Assembly: GCF_000969605.1 (NCBI RefSeq)
Contig: NZ_KQ033892.1
Location: 1-64,000, forward strand
Source of the DNA: Aquincola tertiaricarbonis
GTDB taxonomy: Bacteria; Pseudomonadota; Gammaproteobacteria; Burkholderiales; Burkholderiaceae_C
Direction of reading: 5' to 3'
DNA: 64,000 nucleotides
Below the pieces are notes generated by a model that ran no database searches, was not told the origin of the DNA, and saw only the letters and a program-made list of their open reading frames with translations. This document shows positions 1 to 7,763 of this stretch, piece after piece (position 1 is the first letter of the stretch; each line of letters opens with the position of its first letter). The position numbers were made by a program, and so were the translations under genes.

Positions 1-70
1 CCTGCGCGGCAGCGCCGGCGCAGGCCAGGGCCAGCAGGCAGCCGGCGGCATGACGGAGAGGGAATGGCAT
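1..70 (-). CDS. Start of an exported protein, cut by the window edge
   Basis: Only the first 23 codons are inside the window. The ATG at 70 is preceded by AAGGAG at 81-86, ten bases away. The translated start (MPFPLRHAAGCLLALACAGA) is basic and then hydrophobic, which reads as a Sec signal peptide. The gene begins 32 bases after the stop of the ABC ATPase gene on the same strand, so the two are probably co-transcribed. In PQQ-alcohol-dehydrogenase clusters this type of ATPase sits beside a periplasmic binding protein, a beta-propeller protein and a permease. A signal peptide argues against the permease. Which exported protein this is cannot be decided. Confidence 0.6.
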   Translation of the reverse strand, partial: MPFPLRHAAGCLLALACAGAAAQ

Positions 71-102
71 GGGTGCGTGTCTCCTTGGAATGGGGTGGTG
101 CG

Positions 103-819
103 TCAGCCCGTCGTGCGCTGGATGAAGCCGGCTTCCAGCGTGGGCCCGCCCAGCGCCTGCGTCACCGCGGCGGGCGTGCCGTCGGCCAGCAGGCTGCCCT
201 TGTGCAGCACCAGCACGCGGTCGGCGGCCTGCGCTTCCTCCACCCAGTGGGTGGCCCACAGCACGCAGGTGCCGCGCTCGCGCACGTCCGCGCGGATGGC
301 GGCCAGCAGGTCGCGGCGCGACCTGGGGTCCAGGCCCACGGTGGCCTCGTCCATCAGCATCACCGCGGGTTCGTGCAGCCAGGCCCGCACCAACTCCACC
401 TTGCGGCGGTTGCCGCCGGACAGCTCGCGCACCTTGCGCTGCAGGTCGGGCTCCAGGTTCAGCCGCGCACAGCCGGCCTCGATGCGCTGCAGCGCCAGCC
501 TGCGCGGCAGGCCATGCAGGTCGGCCTGGAACAGCAGGTTGCGGCGGATGCTCAGGTCCAGGTCCAGCGACATCTGCTGGAACACCACGCCGATGTGGCG
601 CAACGCTGCGGTGGCCGCATGGCGCAGCGAATGGCCTGCCACCTCCACCTCGCCTTCGTCGGCCGCGAACAGACCGGTGAGCACCTGGAACAACGTGGAC
701 TTGCCCGCGCCGTTGGGCCCCAGCAGGGCGGTGAACTGGCCGGCGCCCAATTGCATCGTCAGCGATTGCAGCGCGGCGTGCTTTCCATAACGCTTGGTGA
801 GGCCTTGGGTACGGAGCAT
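103..819 (-). CDS. ABC transporter ATP-binding protein of the PQQ-dependent alcohol dehydrogenase system
   Basis: The 238-residue protein is a complete single-domain ABC ATPase. It has a Walker A GPNGAGKST at residues 34-42, a Q-loop near 81, an LSGGN signature at 133-137 followed by RRK instead of the usual Q, a Walker B VMLMDE at 153-158, and a switch histidine in the ATHW motif. Length and sequence fit the ATPases that accompany PQQ-alcohol dehydrogenases; I infer the subfamily from this and from the location divergent to xoxF. No transmembrane partner is in the window; it presumably lies beyond base 1. The substrate of these transporters is unknown. No good ribosome site is seen before the ATG at 819. 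Confidence 0.85.
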   Translation of the reverse strand: MLRTQGLTKRYGKHAALQSLTMQLGAGQFTALLGPNGAGKSTLFQVLTGLFAADEGEVEVAGHSLRHAATAALRHIGVVFQQMSLDLDLSIRRNLLFQADLHGLPRRLALQRIEAGCARLNLEPDLQRKVRELSGGNRRKVELVRAWLHEPAVMLMDEATVGLDPRSRRDLLAAIRADVRERGTCVLWATHWVEEAQAADRVLVLHKGSLLADGTPAAVTQALGGPTLEAGFIQRTTG

Positions 820-1302
820 GGAGGGGACATCTGGTTCTGGCCTGCAGCCAGCAACTTCCGCGCCTTTGCGCGTCCGGCAGGGGCCACGGGCAGGCCATTC
901 TGCGGCAAGCGACAGCCCTGCACTCTTGTTGCAACACTCTGCGCCAAAAATGCGGCCTGCACTGTCGCGGCCTGCGACGAAGCGGCAGCCGTGCTGCGCT
1001 GCGGCATCGGCCGCACCGGTCCCCGATGCACTCAGGGCTTTCCCCAGTCGGCACTTGCCTAGACAGGTGGATTAGCCGCCCTGCGGCCAATTGCAAGCCT
1101 GCAATTTCAGGGTTTCACCTAGCGCATCCGGCACCTGGGCCGCCACCGGCCCCGTGCGGCCCGTTGCGGGGCCCGGAGCCGGCGCACCGGTTGCCGGCGA
1201 TGGGCATGGTTGTTGCGGACCAGCCTGCCTGCGTACCAGCATCGAAGGGCTTCGGTGGCGGACCTTCGCACAACCCCAGACCACCCAGAGAAGGAGACAT
1301 CG
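820..1302. other. Divergent intergenic region between the ABC ATPase and xoxF
   Basis: This 483-base region holds no convincing gene. Open frames crossing it lack ribosome sites and protein-like composition. It must contain the promoters for the leftward ATPase and the rightward xox block. It is locally less GC-rich than the genes and includes a long dyad at 1089-1106 and a small palindrome GTTGCAAC at 928-935. The xoxF ribosome site GAAGGAG lies immediately before the ATG at 1303. Confidence 0.6.
1089..1106. promoter_or_regulatory. Candidate operator dyad upstream of xoxF
   Basis: The sequence is AATTGCA-AGCC-TGCAATT, a perfect inverted repeat with 7-base arms and a 4-base spacer, centred about 205 bases upstream of the xoxF start. 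It is AT-rich against a GC-rich background. The size and symmetry fit a dimeric regulator site; no binding protein can be named. Confidence 0.4.
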
Positions 1303-3123
1303 ATGAAGCTTTCCCGGCAATCGAGCGTTCGCTATGCGCAGCGCTTGGGGCTTGCGTTGTTGGCTCTCCCGGCCTTGGCGTATGCCAATGCCGACGTGGA
1401 GAAGAACATCGCCAATTCCAAGAACTGGGCGATGCAAGCGGGCGACATGTTCAACCAGCGCTACAGCAAGCTGAACCAGATCAACAAGAGCAACGTCGGC
1501 AAGATGCAGGTCGCCTGGACCTTCTCCACCGGCGTGCTGCGCGGCCACGAAGGCTCGCCGCTGGTGATCGACGGCACGATGTACCTGCACACGCCGTTCC
1601 CCAACAAGGTGTTCGCGCTGGACCTCGACACGCAGAAGATCAAGTGGAAGTACGAGCCCAAGCAGGACCCGGCGGTGATCCCGCAGATGTGCTGCGACAC
1701 CGTCAACCGCGGGCTGGCCTATGCCGAGGGCAAGGTCATCCTGCAGCAGGCCGACTCGATGCTGGTGGCGCTGGACGCCAAGACCGGCAAGCCGGTGTGG
1801 CAGACCAAGAACGGCGACCCCAAGCTGGGCGCGGTGAACACCAATGCGCCGCACATCTTCAAGGACAAGGTGATCACCGGCATCTCCGGCGGTGAGTGGG
1901 GCGTGCGCGGCTTCATCGCGGCATACAACCTGAGCGACGGCAAGCTGGCCTGGAAGGGCTACAGCGTGGGCCCCGACGCCGAGATGCTGATGGACCCCGA
2001 GAAGACGATGACCTGGACCGACGGCGCGATGAAGCCGGTGGGCAAGGACTCGTCGCTCAAGACCTGGCAGGGCGACCAGTGGAAGATCGGCGGCGGCACC
2101 ACCTGGGGCTGGTTCAGCTACGACAAGGCCACCAACTCGCTGTACTACGGCACCGGCAATCCTTCCACCTGGAACCCCTCGCAGCGCCCGGGCGACAACA
2201 AGTGGTCCATGACCATCTTCTCGCGTGACCTGGACACCGGCATGGCCAAGTGGGTCTACCAGATGACCCCGTTCGACGAGTGGGACTTCGACGGCGTCAA
2301 CGAGATGATCCTGGCGGACATCGACGTCAAGGGCAAGCCGACGAAGGCGCTGGTGCACTTCGACCGCAACGGCTTCGCCTACACCATGGACCGGGTGACC
2401 GGTGCGCTGCTGGTGGCCGAGAAGTACGACCCGCAGGTGAACTGGGCCACGCACGTGGACATGAAGACCGGGCGGCCGCAGGTGGTGTCCAAGTACTCCA
2501 CGGCGCAGAACGGTCCTGACGTCAACACCAAGGGCATCTGCCCGGCGGCGCTGGGCTCCAAGGACCAGCAGCCCGCCTCGTTCGATCCGGAGACCAAGCT
2601 GTTCTACGTGCCGACCAACCACGTGTGCATGGACTACGAGCCGTTCAAGGTGGAGTACACGGCCGGCCAGCCGTACGTGGGTGCCACGCTGTCGATGTAC
2701 CCGGCCCCGGGCAGCCATGGCGGCATGGGCAACTTCATCACCTGGAACGCCGGCACCGGCAAGATCGTGCAGAGCAAGCCGGAGAAGTTCTCGGTGTGGA
2801 GCGGCTCGCTCAACACCGCGGGCGGCCTGTCCTGCTTCGGCACGCTCGAGGGCTACATGAAGTGCGTGGACAAGAACGACATCAACAAGGAGTTGTTCAA
2901 GTTCAAGACGCCCTCCGGGATCATCGGCAACGTGTTCTCGTACGAGCACAAGGGCAAGCAGTACATCGGCGTGTTCTCGGGCATCGGCGGCTGGGCCGGC
3001 ATCGGCATGGCCGCGGGCCTGGAGAAGGACCAGGACGGCCTGGGCGCGGTGGGCGGGTACAGGGAACTGTCCCAATACACCGAGCTGGGCGGTTCGCTCA
3101 CAGTGTTTGCCTTGCCTAACTGA
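1303..3123 (+). CDS. xoxF: Lanthanide-type PQQ-dependent methanol dehydrogenase XoxF
   Basis: XoxF oxidises methanol in the periplasm using PQQ and a bound lanthanide, passing electrons to a c-type cytochrome. The 606-residue protein has a signal peptide ending near ALAYA, the vicinal disulfide Cys130-Cys131 and the propeller tryptophan repeats. The active-site segment [10 protein letters not shown] has the catalytic Asp328 and a second acid, Asp330, two residues later. That extra Asp marks lanthanide-type enzymes; calcium-type MxaF has Ala there. The start at 1303 follows GAAGGAG and gives a normal leader, whereas an upstream in-frame ATG at 1210 would extend through non-coding DNA. Two further cysteines, 511 and 521, lie close together in a segment where I recall non-cysteine residues in relatives. 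It heads a ten-gene rightward block including a cytochrome and xoxJ. Confidence 0.95.
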   Translation: MKLSRQSSVRYAQRLGLALLALPALAYANADVEKNIANSKNWAMQAGDMFNQRYSKLNQINKSNVGKMQVAWTFSTGVLRGHEGSPLVIDGTMYLHTPFPNKVFALDLDTQKIKWKYEPKQDPAVIPQMCCDTVNRGLAYAEGKVILQQADSMLVALDAKTGKPVWQTKNGDPKLGAVNTNAPHIFKDKVITGISGGEWGVRGFIAAYNLSDGKLAWKGYSVGPDAEMLMDPEKTMTWTDGAMKPVGKDSSLKTWQGDQWKIGGGTTWGWFSYDKATNSLYYGTGNPSTWNPSQRPGDNKWSMTIFSRDLDTGMAKWVYQMTPFDEWDFDGVNEMILADIDVKGKPTKALVHFDRNGFAYTMDRVTGALLVAEKYDPQVNWATHVDMKTGRPQVVSKYSTAQNGPDVNTKGICPAALGSKDQQPASFDPETKLFYVPTNHVCMDYEPFKVEYTAGQPYVGATLSMYPAPGSHGGMGNFITWNAGTGKIVQSKPEKFSVWSGSLNTAGGLSCFGTLEGYMKCVDKNDINKELFKFKTPSGIIGNVFSYEHKGKQYIGVFSGIGGWAGIGMAAGLEKDQDGLGAVGGYRELSQYTELGGSLTVFALPN

Positions 3124-3157
3124 TCCGCGCGCAAGGCACTGACAAGTTGGATGGGTG

Positions 3158-3204
3158 GGGGGCAGGTTCCCGCCGGGACATCGGCGGGCCGGCCCCCTTT
3201 TTTT
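3158..3204 (+). terminator. Hairpin with T-tract between xoxF and the cytochrome gene
   Basis: An outer stem GGGGGC (3158-3163) pairs with GCCCCC (3192-3197), and an inner stem CCCGCCG (3169-3175) pairs with CGGCGGG (3182-3188) around the loop GGACAT. Seven T residues (3198-3204) follow the outer stem directly. This has the form of an intrinsic terminator placed 34 bases after the xoxF stop and before the next gene's ribosome site. It would let xoxF be made in excess over the downstream genes. Confidence 0.65.
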
Positions 3205-3227
3205 CAAGCGAGAAGGACGGACGAGAC

Positions 3228-3614
3228 ATGAAGTTGAAGCAGATGCTGGTACTGCTGGCCTGCGCAGGTGTCACGATGGCCAGCGCAGCGCAGGACAAGC
3301 TCTACACGGTGGTCGACGGCACCAAGGTCGACGCCAAGACGATGGACGGCTTCCGGGCCTGGCGGGCCGCGGCCTGCGACCGCTGCCACGGCGCCAACCA
3401 GGAAGGCATGGTGGGCCCCTCGCTCATCACCAGCATGAAGACCCTGAGCAAGGAGGAGTTCATCAAGACCGTGCGCGACGGGCGCCTTGAAAAAGGCATG
3501 CAGAGTTTCGGCACCAACCAGATGGTGATGAACAACATCGACAACCTGTATGCCTATCTCAAGGGCCGCTCCGACGGGGCCATCACCCAGGCCAAGGTCA
3601 GCCCGATTCCGTGA
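3228..3614 (+). CDS. xoxG: Small monohaem cytochrome c, putative XoxF electron acceptor
   Basis: The 128-residue protein has a signal peptide (about residues 1-21) and a single haem-binding motif, Cys50-Asp-Arg-Cys53-His54, so it is a periplasmic class I c-type cytochrome. Its place directly after xoxF suggests it takes electrons from the dehydrogenase, the role of XoxG/MxaG; the symbol is given by position. It is clearly shorter than the roughly 170-200 residues usual for those proteins, so it may be a reduced or different cytochrome. Downstream Met residues (for example in the FGTNQM segment) could be the sixth haem ligand. The ATG at 3228 is preceded by GAAGGACGG. A terminator-like hairpin separates it from xoxF. 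Confidence 0.8.
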   Translation: MKLKQMLVLLACAGVTMASAAQDKLYTVVDGTKVDAKTMDGFRAWRAAACDRCHGANQEGMVGPSLITSMKTLSKEEFIKTVRDGRLEKGMQSFGTNQMVMNNIDNLYAYLKGRSDGAITQAKVSPIP

Positions 3615-3624
3615 GGACGCCGAC

Positions 3625-4530
3625 ATGACTGCACGCAACCTCCCGCTGCTGGCCGCGCTGGCGGCCGCGTCGATCGCCGCGGCGGTGGGTGGGGCTGCGC
3701 AGGCCCAGCCCGCGCAGCAGCAGCCGCCGCAGACCTCGGCCCCCGACGCCCCCGCGCCGCGCCAGGCGCTGCGGGTGTGCCAGGACCCGAACAACCTGCC
3801 CTTCTCCAACGTCAAGGGCGAGGGCATCGAGAACCGCATCGCCGAGCTGTTCGGGCGGTCGCTCGGGCTGCCGGTCACCTATTACTCGTTCCCGCAGCGC
3901 ATGGCCTTCATCCGCAACACGCTGCGCTACAAGCTGCCGGGTCAGGACTACCCCTGCGACATCGTGATGGGCGTGCCGGTGGGCTTCGACCAGGGGGTGT
4001 CGGTCACCAAGCCCTACTACCGCAGCACCTATGCGCTGGTGGTCAACCGCGGCCGCGGCCTGGACGACGTGGCCTCGGTGGACGACTTCCTCAAGCTGCC
4101 GCGCGAGCGGCTGAAGCGGTTGCGCATCGGCATCTACGACCGTTCGCCGGCCAGCGACTGGCTGAGGAAGCACGACCTGGTGGACCAGGGCGTGCCCTAC
4201 AAGATGATGAGCGCCGACCCCGCGCAGTACCCCGGCGAGATCATCGAGAAGGAACTGGCCGCCGGCAACATCGACGCCGCCATCGTCTGGGGTCCCATCG
4301 CCGGCTACTTCGCCCAACGCGTCAAGCAGCCGCCGCTGGCGGTGCTGCCGCTGGCCTCCGAGCCGGGCGTGCAGTTCGACTACGAGATGGCCATGGGCGT
4401 GCGCTACGGCGAGCGCGAATGGAAGCAGCAGATCGAAGGCCTGATCACCGCCAAGCAGGCCGACATCCAGGCCATCCTGAAGGAGTTCGGTGTTCCGCTG
4501 CTCGATTCCGCGGGCGACCGGCGCAACTGA
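3625..4530 (+). CDS. xoxJ: XoxJ/MoxJ-like periplasmic substrate-binding-type protein
   Basis: This 301-residue exported protein has a signal peptide (about residues 1-27), a Pro/Gln-rich linker, and a family-3 solute-binding-like fold beginning with LRVCQDPNNLPFSN. That opening and the later AAIVWGPIAGYFA segment are characteristic of the MoxJ/XoxJ group, which is found only beside quinoprotein methanol dehydrogenases. XoxJ is thought to help activate or mature the dehydrogenase rather than to import a solute. The gene begins 10 bases after the cytochrome stop with GAGGA at 3613-3617 as ribosome site. It overlaps the next gene by 41 bases if that gene starts at 4490. Confidence 0.88.
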   Translation: MTARNLPLLAALAAASIAAAVGGAAQAQPAQQQPPQTSAPDAPAPRQALRVCQDPNNLPFSNVKGEGIENRIAELFGRSLGLPVTYYSFPQRMAFIRNTLRYKLPGQDYPCDIVMGVPVGFDQGVSVTKPYYRSTYALVVNRGRGLDDVASVDDFLKLPRERLKRLRIGIYDRSPASDWLRKHDLVDQGVPYKMMSADPAQYPGEIIEKELAAGNIDAAIVWGPIAGYFAQRVKQPPLAVLPLASEPGVQFDYEMAMGVRYGEREWKQQIEGLITAKQADIQAILKEFGVPLLDSAGDRRN

Positions 4531-5572
4531 GCGCGGTGCCCTCCTGCGGCCGCTGCTGCTGGCGTGGCTGCTGGCCACGGCCGGCCTGCCCGCCGCGGCG
4601 CTGGAAGGCGCGGCCCTGGTGCAGGTGGGCCAGAGCATCGTCAAGGTGGAGGTGCTGCGGTCGCAGGGCGGCTTCGCGCTGGGCAGCGGCGTGGTGGTGG
4701 CCGAGGACAAGGTGGTCACCAACTGCCACGTGACCCGCGATGCGGGCCAGGTGCATGTGCTGCGCGGCGGCCTGCGCTACACCGCCGAGGCCCAGGCCGC
4801 CGACACCCGCCACGACCTGTGCGTGCTGTCGGTGCCGCGCCTGGGCGCACCGCCGGCCGCGCTGGGCGACGAGCCGCTGCAGCCGGGCCAGACGGTGAGC
4901 GCCATCGGCTTCACCGGCGGCCAGGGCCTGCAGCACAGCCGCGGCCAGGTGGTGGCGCTGCACCGCTTCGACGCCGCGCAGGTGGTGCAGAGCACCAACT
5001 GGTTCAGCTCCGGTGCCAGCGGCGGCGGCCTGTTCGACGATGCCCAGCGGCTGGTGGCGGTGCTCACCTTCCGGCTGCGTGGCGGCCATGCGCATTACTT
5101 TTCCGCGCCGGTGGCCTGGCTGCGGCCGCTGCTGGCCGATGGCGCGCTGCAGCCCATCGGGTCGCTGCGCGCGGCCGAGGCGCCGTTCTGGGAGCAGCCC
5201 ACCACCACCCAGCCGCGCTTCCTGCAGGCCGCGGTGTATGCGCGCGAGCGCCGCTGGCAGGAGCTGGACCAGTTCGCCACGACCTGGGCCCGCGAGGACG
5301 GCAGCGATGCCCAGCCCTGGCTGATGCGCGGCCTGGCGCAGCAGGAGATGGGCCGCCTGGCCAGCGCCCAGCGCTACACCGAGCGGGCGCTGAGCATCGA
5401 GCCGGCCTCGCGGCTTGCGCTGCTGCGCCTGGGCCTGCTGCATGTGGCCCAGGGCCAGATCGACCCTGCCAAGGCCGTGCTGCTACGCCTGCAGAGCCTG
5501 CGTTCCGACCTGGCTTCCGAGCTGGACGGCGCGCTGGAGCGTGCGATGGAACGCATGGGCGAGCGGCGCTGA
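4490..5572 (+). CDS. Trypsin-like periplasmic serine protease with C-terminal TPR-like repeats
   Basis: The protein has a full chymotrypsin-type triad: His80 in VVTNCH, Asp109 in TRHDLCVL, and Ser177 in SSGASGGG. It carries a hydrophobic export segment near residues 18-37. From about residue 240 the sequence turns into helical TPR-like repeats (WLMRGLAQQEMGRLASAQRY). The substrate is unknown; a role in processing or quality control of the dehydrogenase or its cytochrome is inference from location. The ATG at 4490 lies within xoxJ and is the only standard start upstream of the signal peptide. A non-ATG start nearer 4545 remains possible. The protease is complete, with no sign of decay. Confidence 0.82.
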   Translation: MFRCSIPRATGATERGALLRPLLLAWLLATAGLPAAALEGAALVQVGQSIVKVEVLRSQGGFALGSGVVVAEDKVVTNCHVTRDAGQVHVLRGGLRYTAEAQAADTRHDLCVLSVPRLGAPPAALGDEPLQPGQTVSAIGFTGGQGLQHSRGQVVALHRFDAAQVVQSTNWFSSGASGGGLFDDAQRLVAVLTFRLRGGHAHYFSAPVAWLRPLLADGALQPIGSLRAAEAPFWEQPTTTQPRFLQAAVYARERRWQELDQFATTWAREDGSDAQPWLMRGLAQQEMGRLASAQRYTERALSIEPASRLALLRLGLLHVAQGQIDPAKAVLLRLQSLRSDLASELDGALERAMERMGERR

Positions 5573-5603
5573 CTTCCACTTCTTCCTCCCTGTTTCCCAC
5601 ACC

Positions 5604-6374
5604 ATGCAGTCCCCACCCACCCCGTTCCCCGATGCCACCGGCGCGCGCCGGCGCCGCCTGCTGGCCGCCGGCCTGGCGCTGCCCGCCCTGCCCTGGCTGG
5701 CCGCGCCGGCCCTGTCGCAGGTGCTGCCCCAGCCGCCGGCCGCGGCCGGTGCGGCCGGCGCCATCACCGCACCGGAGCGCGCGCTGTTCGTGCGGCCGCA
5801 CCTGGCGGGCATGAAGCCGGGCCAGACGCTGCGGTACGGCTTCCGCCATGCCGGCACGCTGGAAGCCGGCTTCGACGACAGCGTGACCATCCACCTCGGC
5901 CCCGCCGCAGAGGGCGGCTGCTGCAGCGCACGCGGCGAGTTCCTCAGCGGCCCGCGCAGCATGGTGCTGCCCGACCTGCCCTCGGCCACCAGCAACCCGG
6001 TGATCCTGTACTTCCTCGAGCGCGACGTGCGCGAGATGCAGCGCCTGACCCGCGGCCAGCAGAACCACTTCCGCAAGCGCATCCGCCTGGCGCTGGCCGA
6101 GCGCGGCCAGATGCGCGAGGTGACGCTGCGCTGGCGCGGCCAGCCGGTGGCGGGCAGCGAGATCACCGTGTCGCCCTACCTGGACGATCCCAACCGCATG
6201 CGCTTCGAACGCTTCGCCGGCAAGCACTACAGCTTCGTGCTGAGCGAGGCGGTGCCGGGCGGCGTGGTGGCCCTGCGCAGCACCGTGGCCGGCGAAGGCG
6301 GCGCGGCCGAGCCGCTGATCGAGGACATCCTGACGCTGGACGGCGCCGAGCCGCCACCGCCCGCCCGCACCTGA
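5604..6374 (+). CDS. Exported protein of unknown function in the xox block
   Basis: I do not recognise the family. The 256-residue protein begins with an RRRR run followed by a hydrophobic segment ending APALS, which resembles a twin-arginine or Sec leader. The mature part is mostly beta-like. It has a CC pair in EGGCCSARGEF and ends with a Pro-rich tail. It starts 31 bases after the protease stop. No strong ribosome site is visible before the ATG at 5604, so translation may be coupled. Its position among periplasmic quinoprotein genes suggests a function tied to methanol dehydrogenase. Confidence 0.65.
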   Translation: MQSPPTPFPDATGARRRRLLAAGLALPALPWLAAPALSQVLPQPPAAAGAAGAITAPERALFVRPHLAGMKPGQTLRYGFRHAGTLEAGFDDSVTIHLGPAAEGGCCSARGEFLSGPRSMVLPDLPSATSNPVILYFLERDVREMQRLTRGQQNHFRKRIRLALAERGQMREVTLRWRGQPVAGSEITVSPYLDDPNRMRFERFAGKHYSFVLSEAVPGGVVALRSTVAGEGGAAEPLIEDILTLDGAEPPPPART

Positions 6375-6399
6375 CGACACCTCCAAGACGAGCCCCACC

Positions 6400-6771
6400 A
6401 TGACCTCCATCCTCCCCTCCGCCCGGCCGCTGGCCGCCCTGCTGCTGGCCACGGCCGCCGGCGCCGCCTCGGCCAACGACTTCCCGACCGTGGAGCGCGT
6501 GCTCTACGTGCAGGAATGCGTGGCCACCCATCCCGGCCCGCAGTACGAGATGGTCAACAAGTGCGCCTGCGCCGTGGATGCGCTGGCCCGCGACCTGAAG
6601 TTCGACGACTACGTGACCCTGAGCACCGCCGCCAAGGCCACCAGCATCGGCGGCGAGCGTGGCAGCTACATCCGCGAGGCACCGGCCATGCAGAAGGACA
6701 TCAAGCGCTACAAGGAGCTGCAGACCAAGGCCGAGAAGAGCTGCTTCCTGGGCGCCGCGGTGCCCCGCTGA
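6400..6771 (+). CDS. Small cysteine-containing exported protein of unknown function
   Basis: The 123-residue product has a clear signal peptide ending ASAN and a short, mainly helical mature part. Four cysteines are in the mature protein: one in VQECVA, a CAC pair in NKCACAVD, and one in EKSCFLG. This suggests two disulfides or a metal site in the periplasm. It starts 25 bases after the preceding gene and ends 20 bases before the metallo-beta-lactamase-fold gene, so it is part of the same transcript. I know no function for it. Confidence 0.65.
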   Translation: MTSILPSARPLAALLLATAAGAASANDFPTVERVLYVQECVATHPGPQYEMVNKCACAVDALARDLKFDDYVTLSTAAKATSIGGERGSYIREAPAMQKDIKRYKELQTKAEKSCFLGAAVPR

Positions 6772-6791
6772 GCCCACCGCGGCACACCGAC

Positions 6792-7763
6792 ATGGCTGAG
6801 CTGCGCCTGCTCCTGCCGGCCGCGCTGCGGGCCTGCCTGGCGGCCGTGCTGCTGGCCGCCGGCGCGGCGGTGCGGGCGCAGGCACCCCCGGTGCCGCCGG
6901 CGGTGCTGCCGGTGGCCGAGGTGGCGCCGGGCGTGTGGGTGCACACCGGCGCGGTGGACGACTGGTCGCCGCGCAACGGCGGCGACGTGGCCAACCTGGG
7001 CTTCATCGTCGGCAGCCGCTGCGTGGCAGTGATCGACACCGGCGGTACGCCGGCCGTGGGCCAGGCGCTGCAGCGCGCGGTGGCCGCGGCCACGCCGCTG
7101 CCGGTGTGCTACGTGATCAACAGCCATGTGCACCCTGACCATGTGCTGGGCAACGTGGCCTTCCGCACCGCGGCCGGCGGCCCGCAGTTCGTCGGCCATG
7201 CGCGGCTGGCCGACAGCCTGGCCGCCCGCGAGCCCTACTACCGCCAGGCGCTGCAGCGCGAGTTCGGTACCGTGATGCTGGCCGCCGACATCGTGCCGCC
7301 CGGCCTGCCGGTGCAGGGCCGCCTGGAGCTGGACCTGGGCGGGCGCGTGCTGCAGCTGGACGCCTGGCCCACCGCCCACACCGATGCCGACCTGACGGTG
7401 TACGACCGCCGCAGCCGCACGCTGTTCCTGGGCGACCTGCTGTTCGTGCAGCACCTGCCGGTGATCGACGGCAGCCTCAACGGCTGGCTGAAGGTGATGC
7501 AGCAGCTGCAGGCCTTCGACGTGGCGCAGGCGGTGCCCGGCCACGGCCCGGTGCAGACGGCCTGGCCGGCCGCGCTGCAGCCGCAGCAGCAGTACCTGGA
7601 GGCCGTGCGCGCGGGCACCCGCGCGGCCATCAAGGCCGGCGTGCCCCTGTCCCAGGCGGTGGGGCAGGTGGCGCCGCAGGCCGCCGCGCCGTGGCGGCTG
7701 GCCGATTCCTTCCACCGCCGCAACGTCACCGCGGCCTATGCCGAACTGGAGTGGGAAGAATGA
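6792..7763 (+). CDS. Quinoprotein-relay zinc metallohydrolase (metallo-beta-lactamase fold, type 1)
   Basis: A signal peptide (about residues 1-30) is followed by a complete metallo-beta-lactamase fold. The zinc motif HVHPDH lies at residues 112-117, further ligands are the Asp in FLGDLLF and the His in AVPGHGP. The protein resembles SoxH-like hydrolases that occur with PQQ dehydrogenases (the 'quinoprotein relay system zinc metallohydrolase 1' group). The substrate is not known. Its stop overlaps the start of the SoxYZ-like carrier gene by four bases (ATGA at 7760-7763), suggesting the two proteins are made together and that the carrier may present the substrate. The signal peptide puts it in the periplasm. 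Confidence 0.85.
   Translation: MAELRLLLPAALRACLAAVLLAAGAAVRAQAPPVPPAVLPVAEVAPGVWVHTGAVDDWSPRNGGDVANLGFIVGSRCVAVIDTGGTPAVGQALQRAVAAATPLPVCYVINSHVHPDHVLGNVAFRTAAGGPQFVGHARLADSLAAREPYYRQALQREFGTVMLAADIVPPGLPVQGRLELDLGGRVLQLDAWPTAHTDADLTVYDRRSRTLFLGDLLFVQHLPVIDGSLNGWLKVMQQLQAFDVAQAVPGHGPVQTAWPAALQPQQQYLEAVRAGTRAAIKAGVPLSQAVGQVAPQAAAPWRLADSFHRRNVTAAYAELEWEE

Noticed and set aside
1072-3207. A 711-codon minus-strand frame opposite xoxF
   Set aside because: The composition is His/Val/Leu-rich shadow sequence without ribosome site or domains; xoxF on the plus strand is unambiguous.
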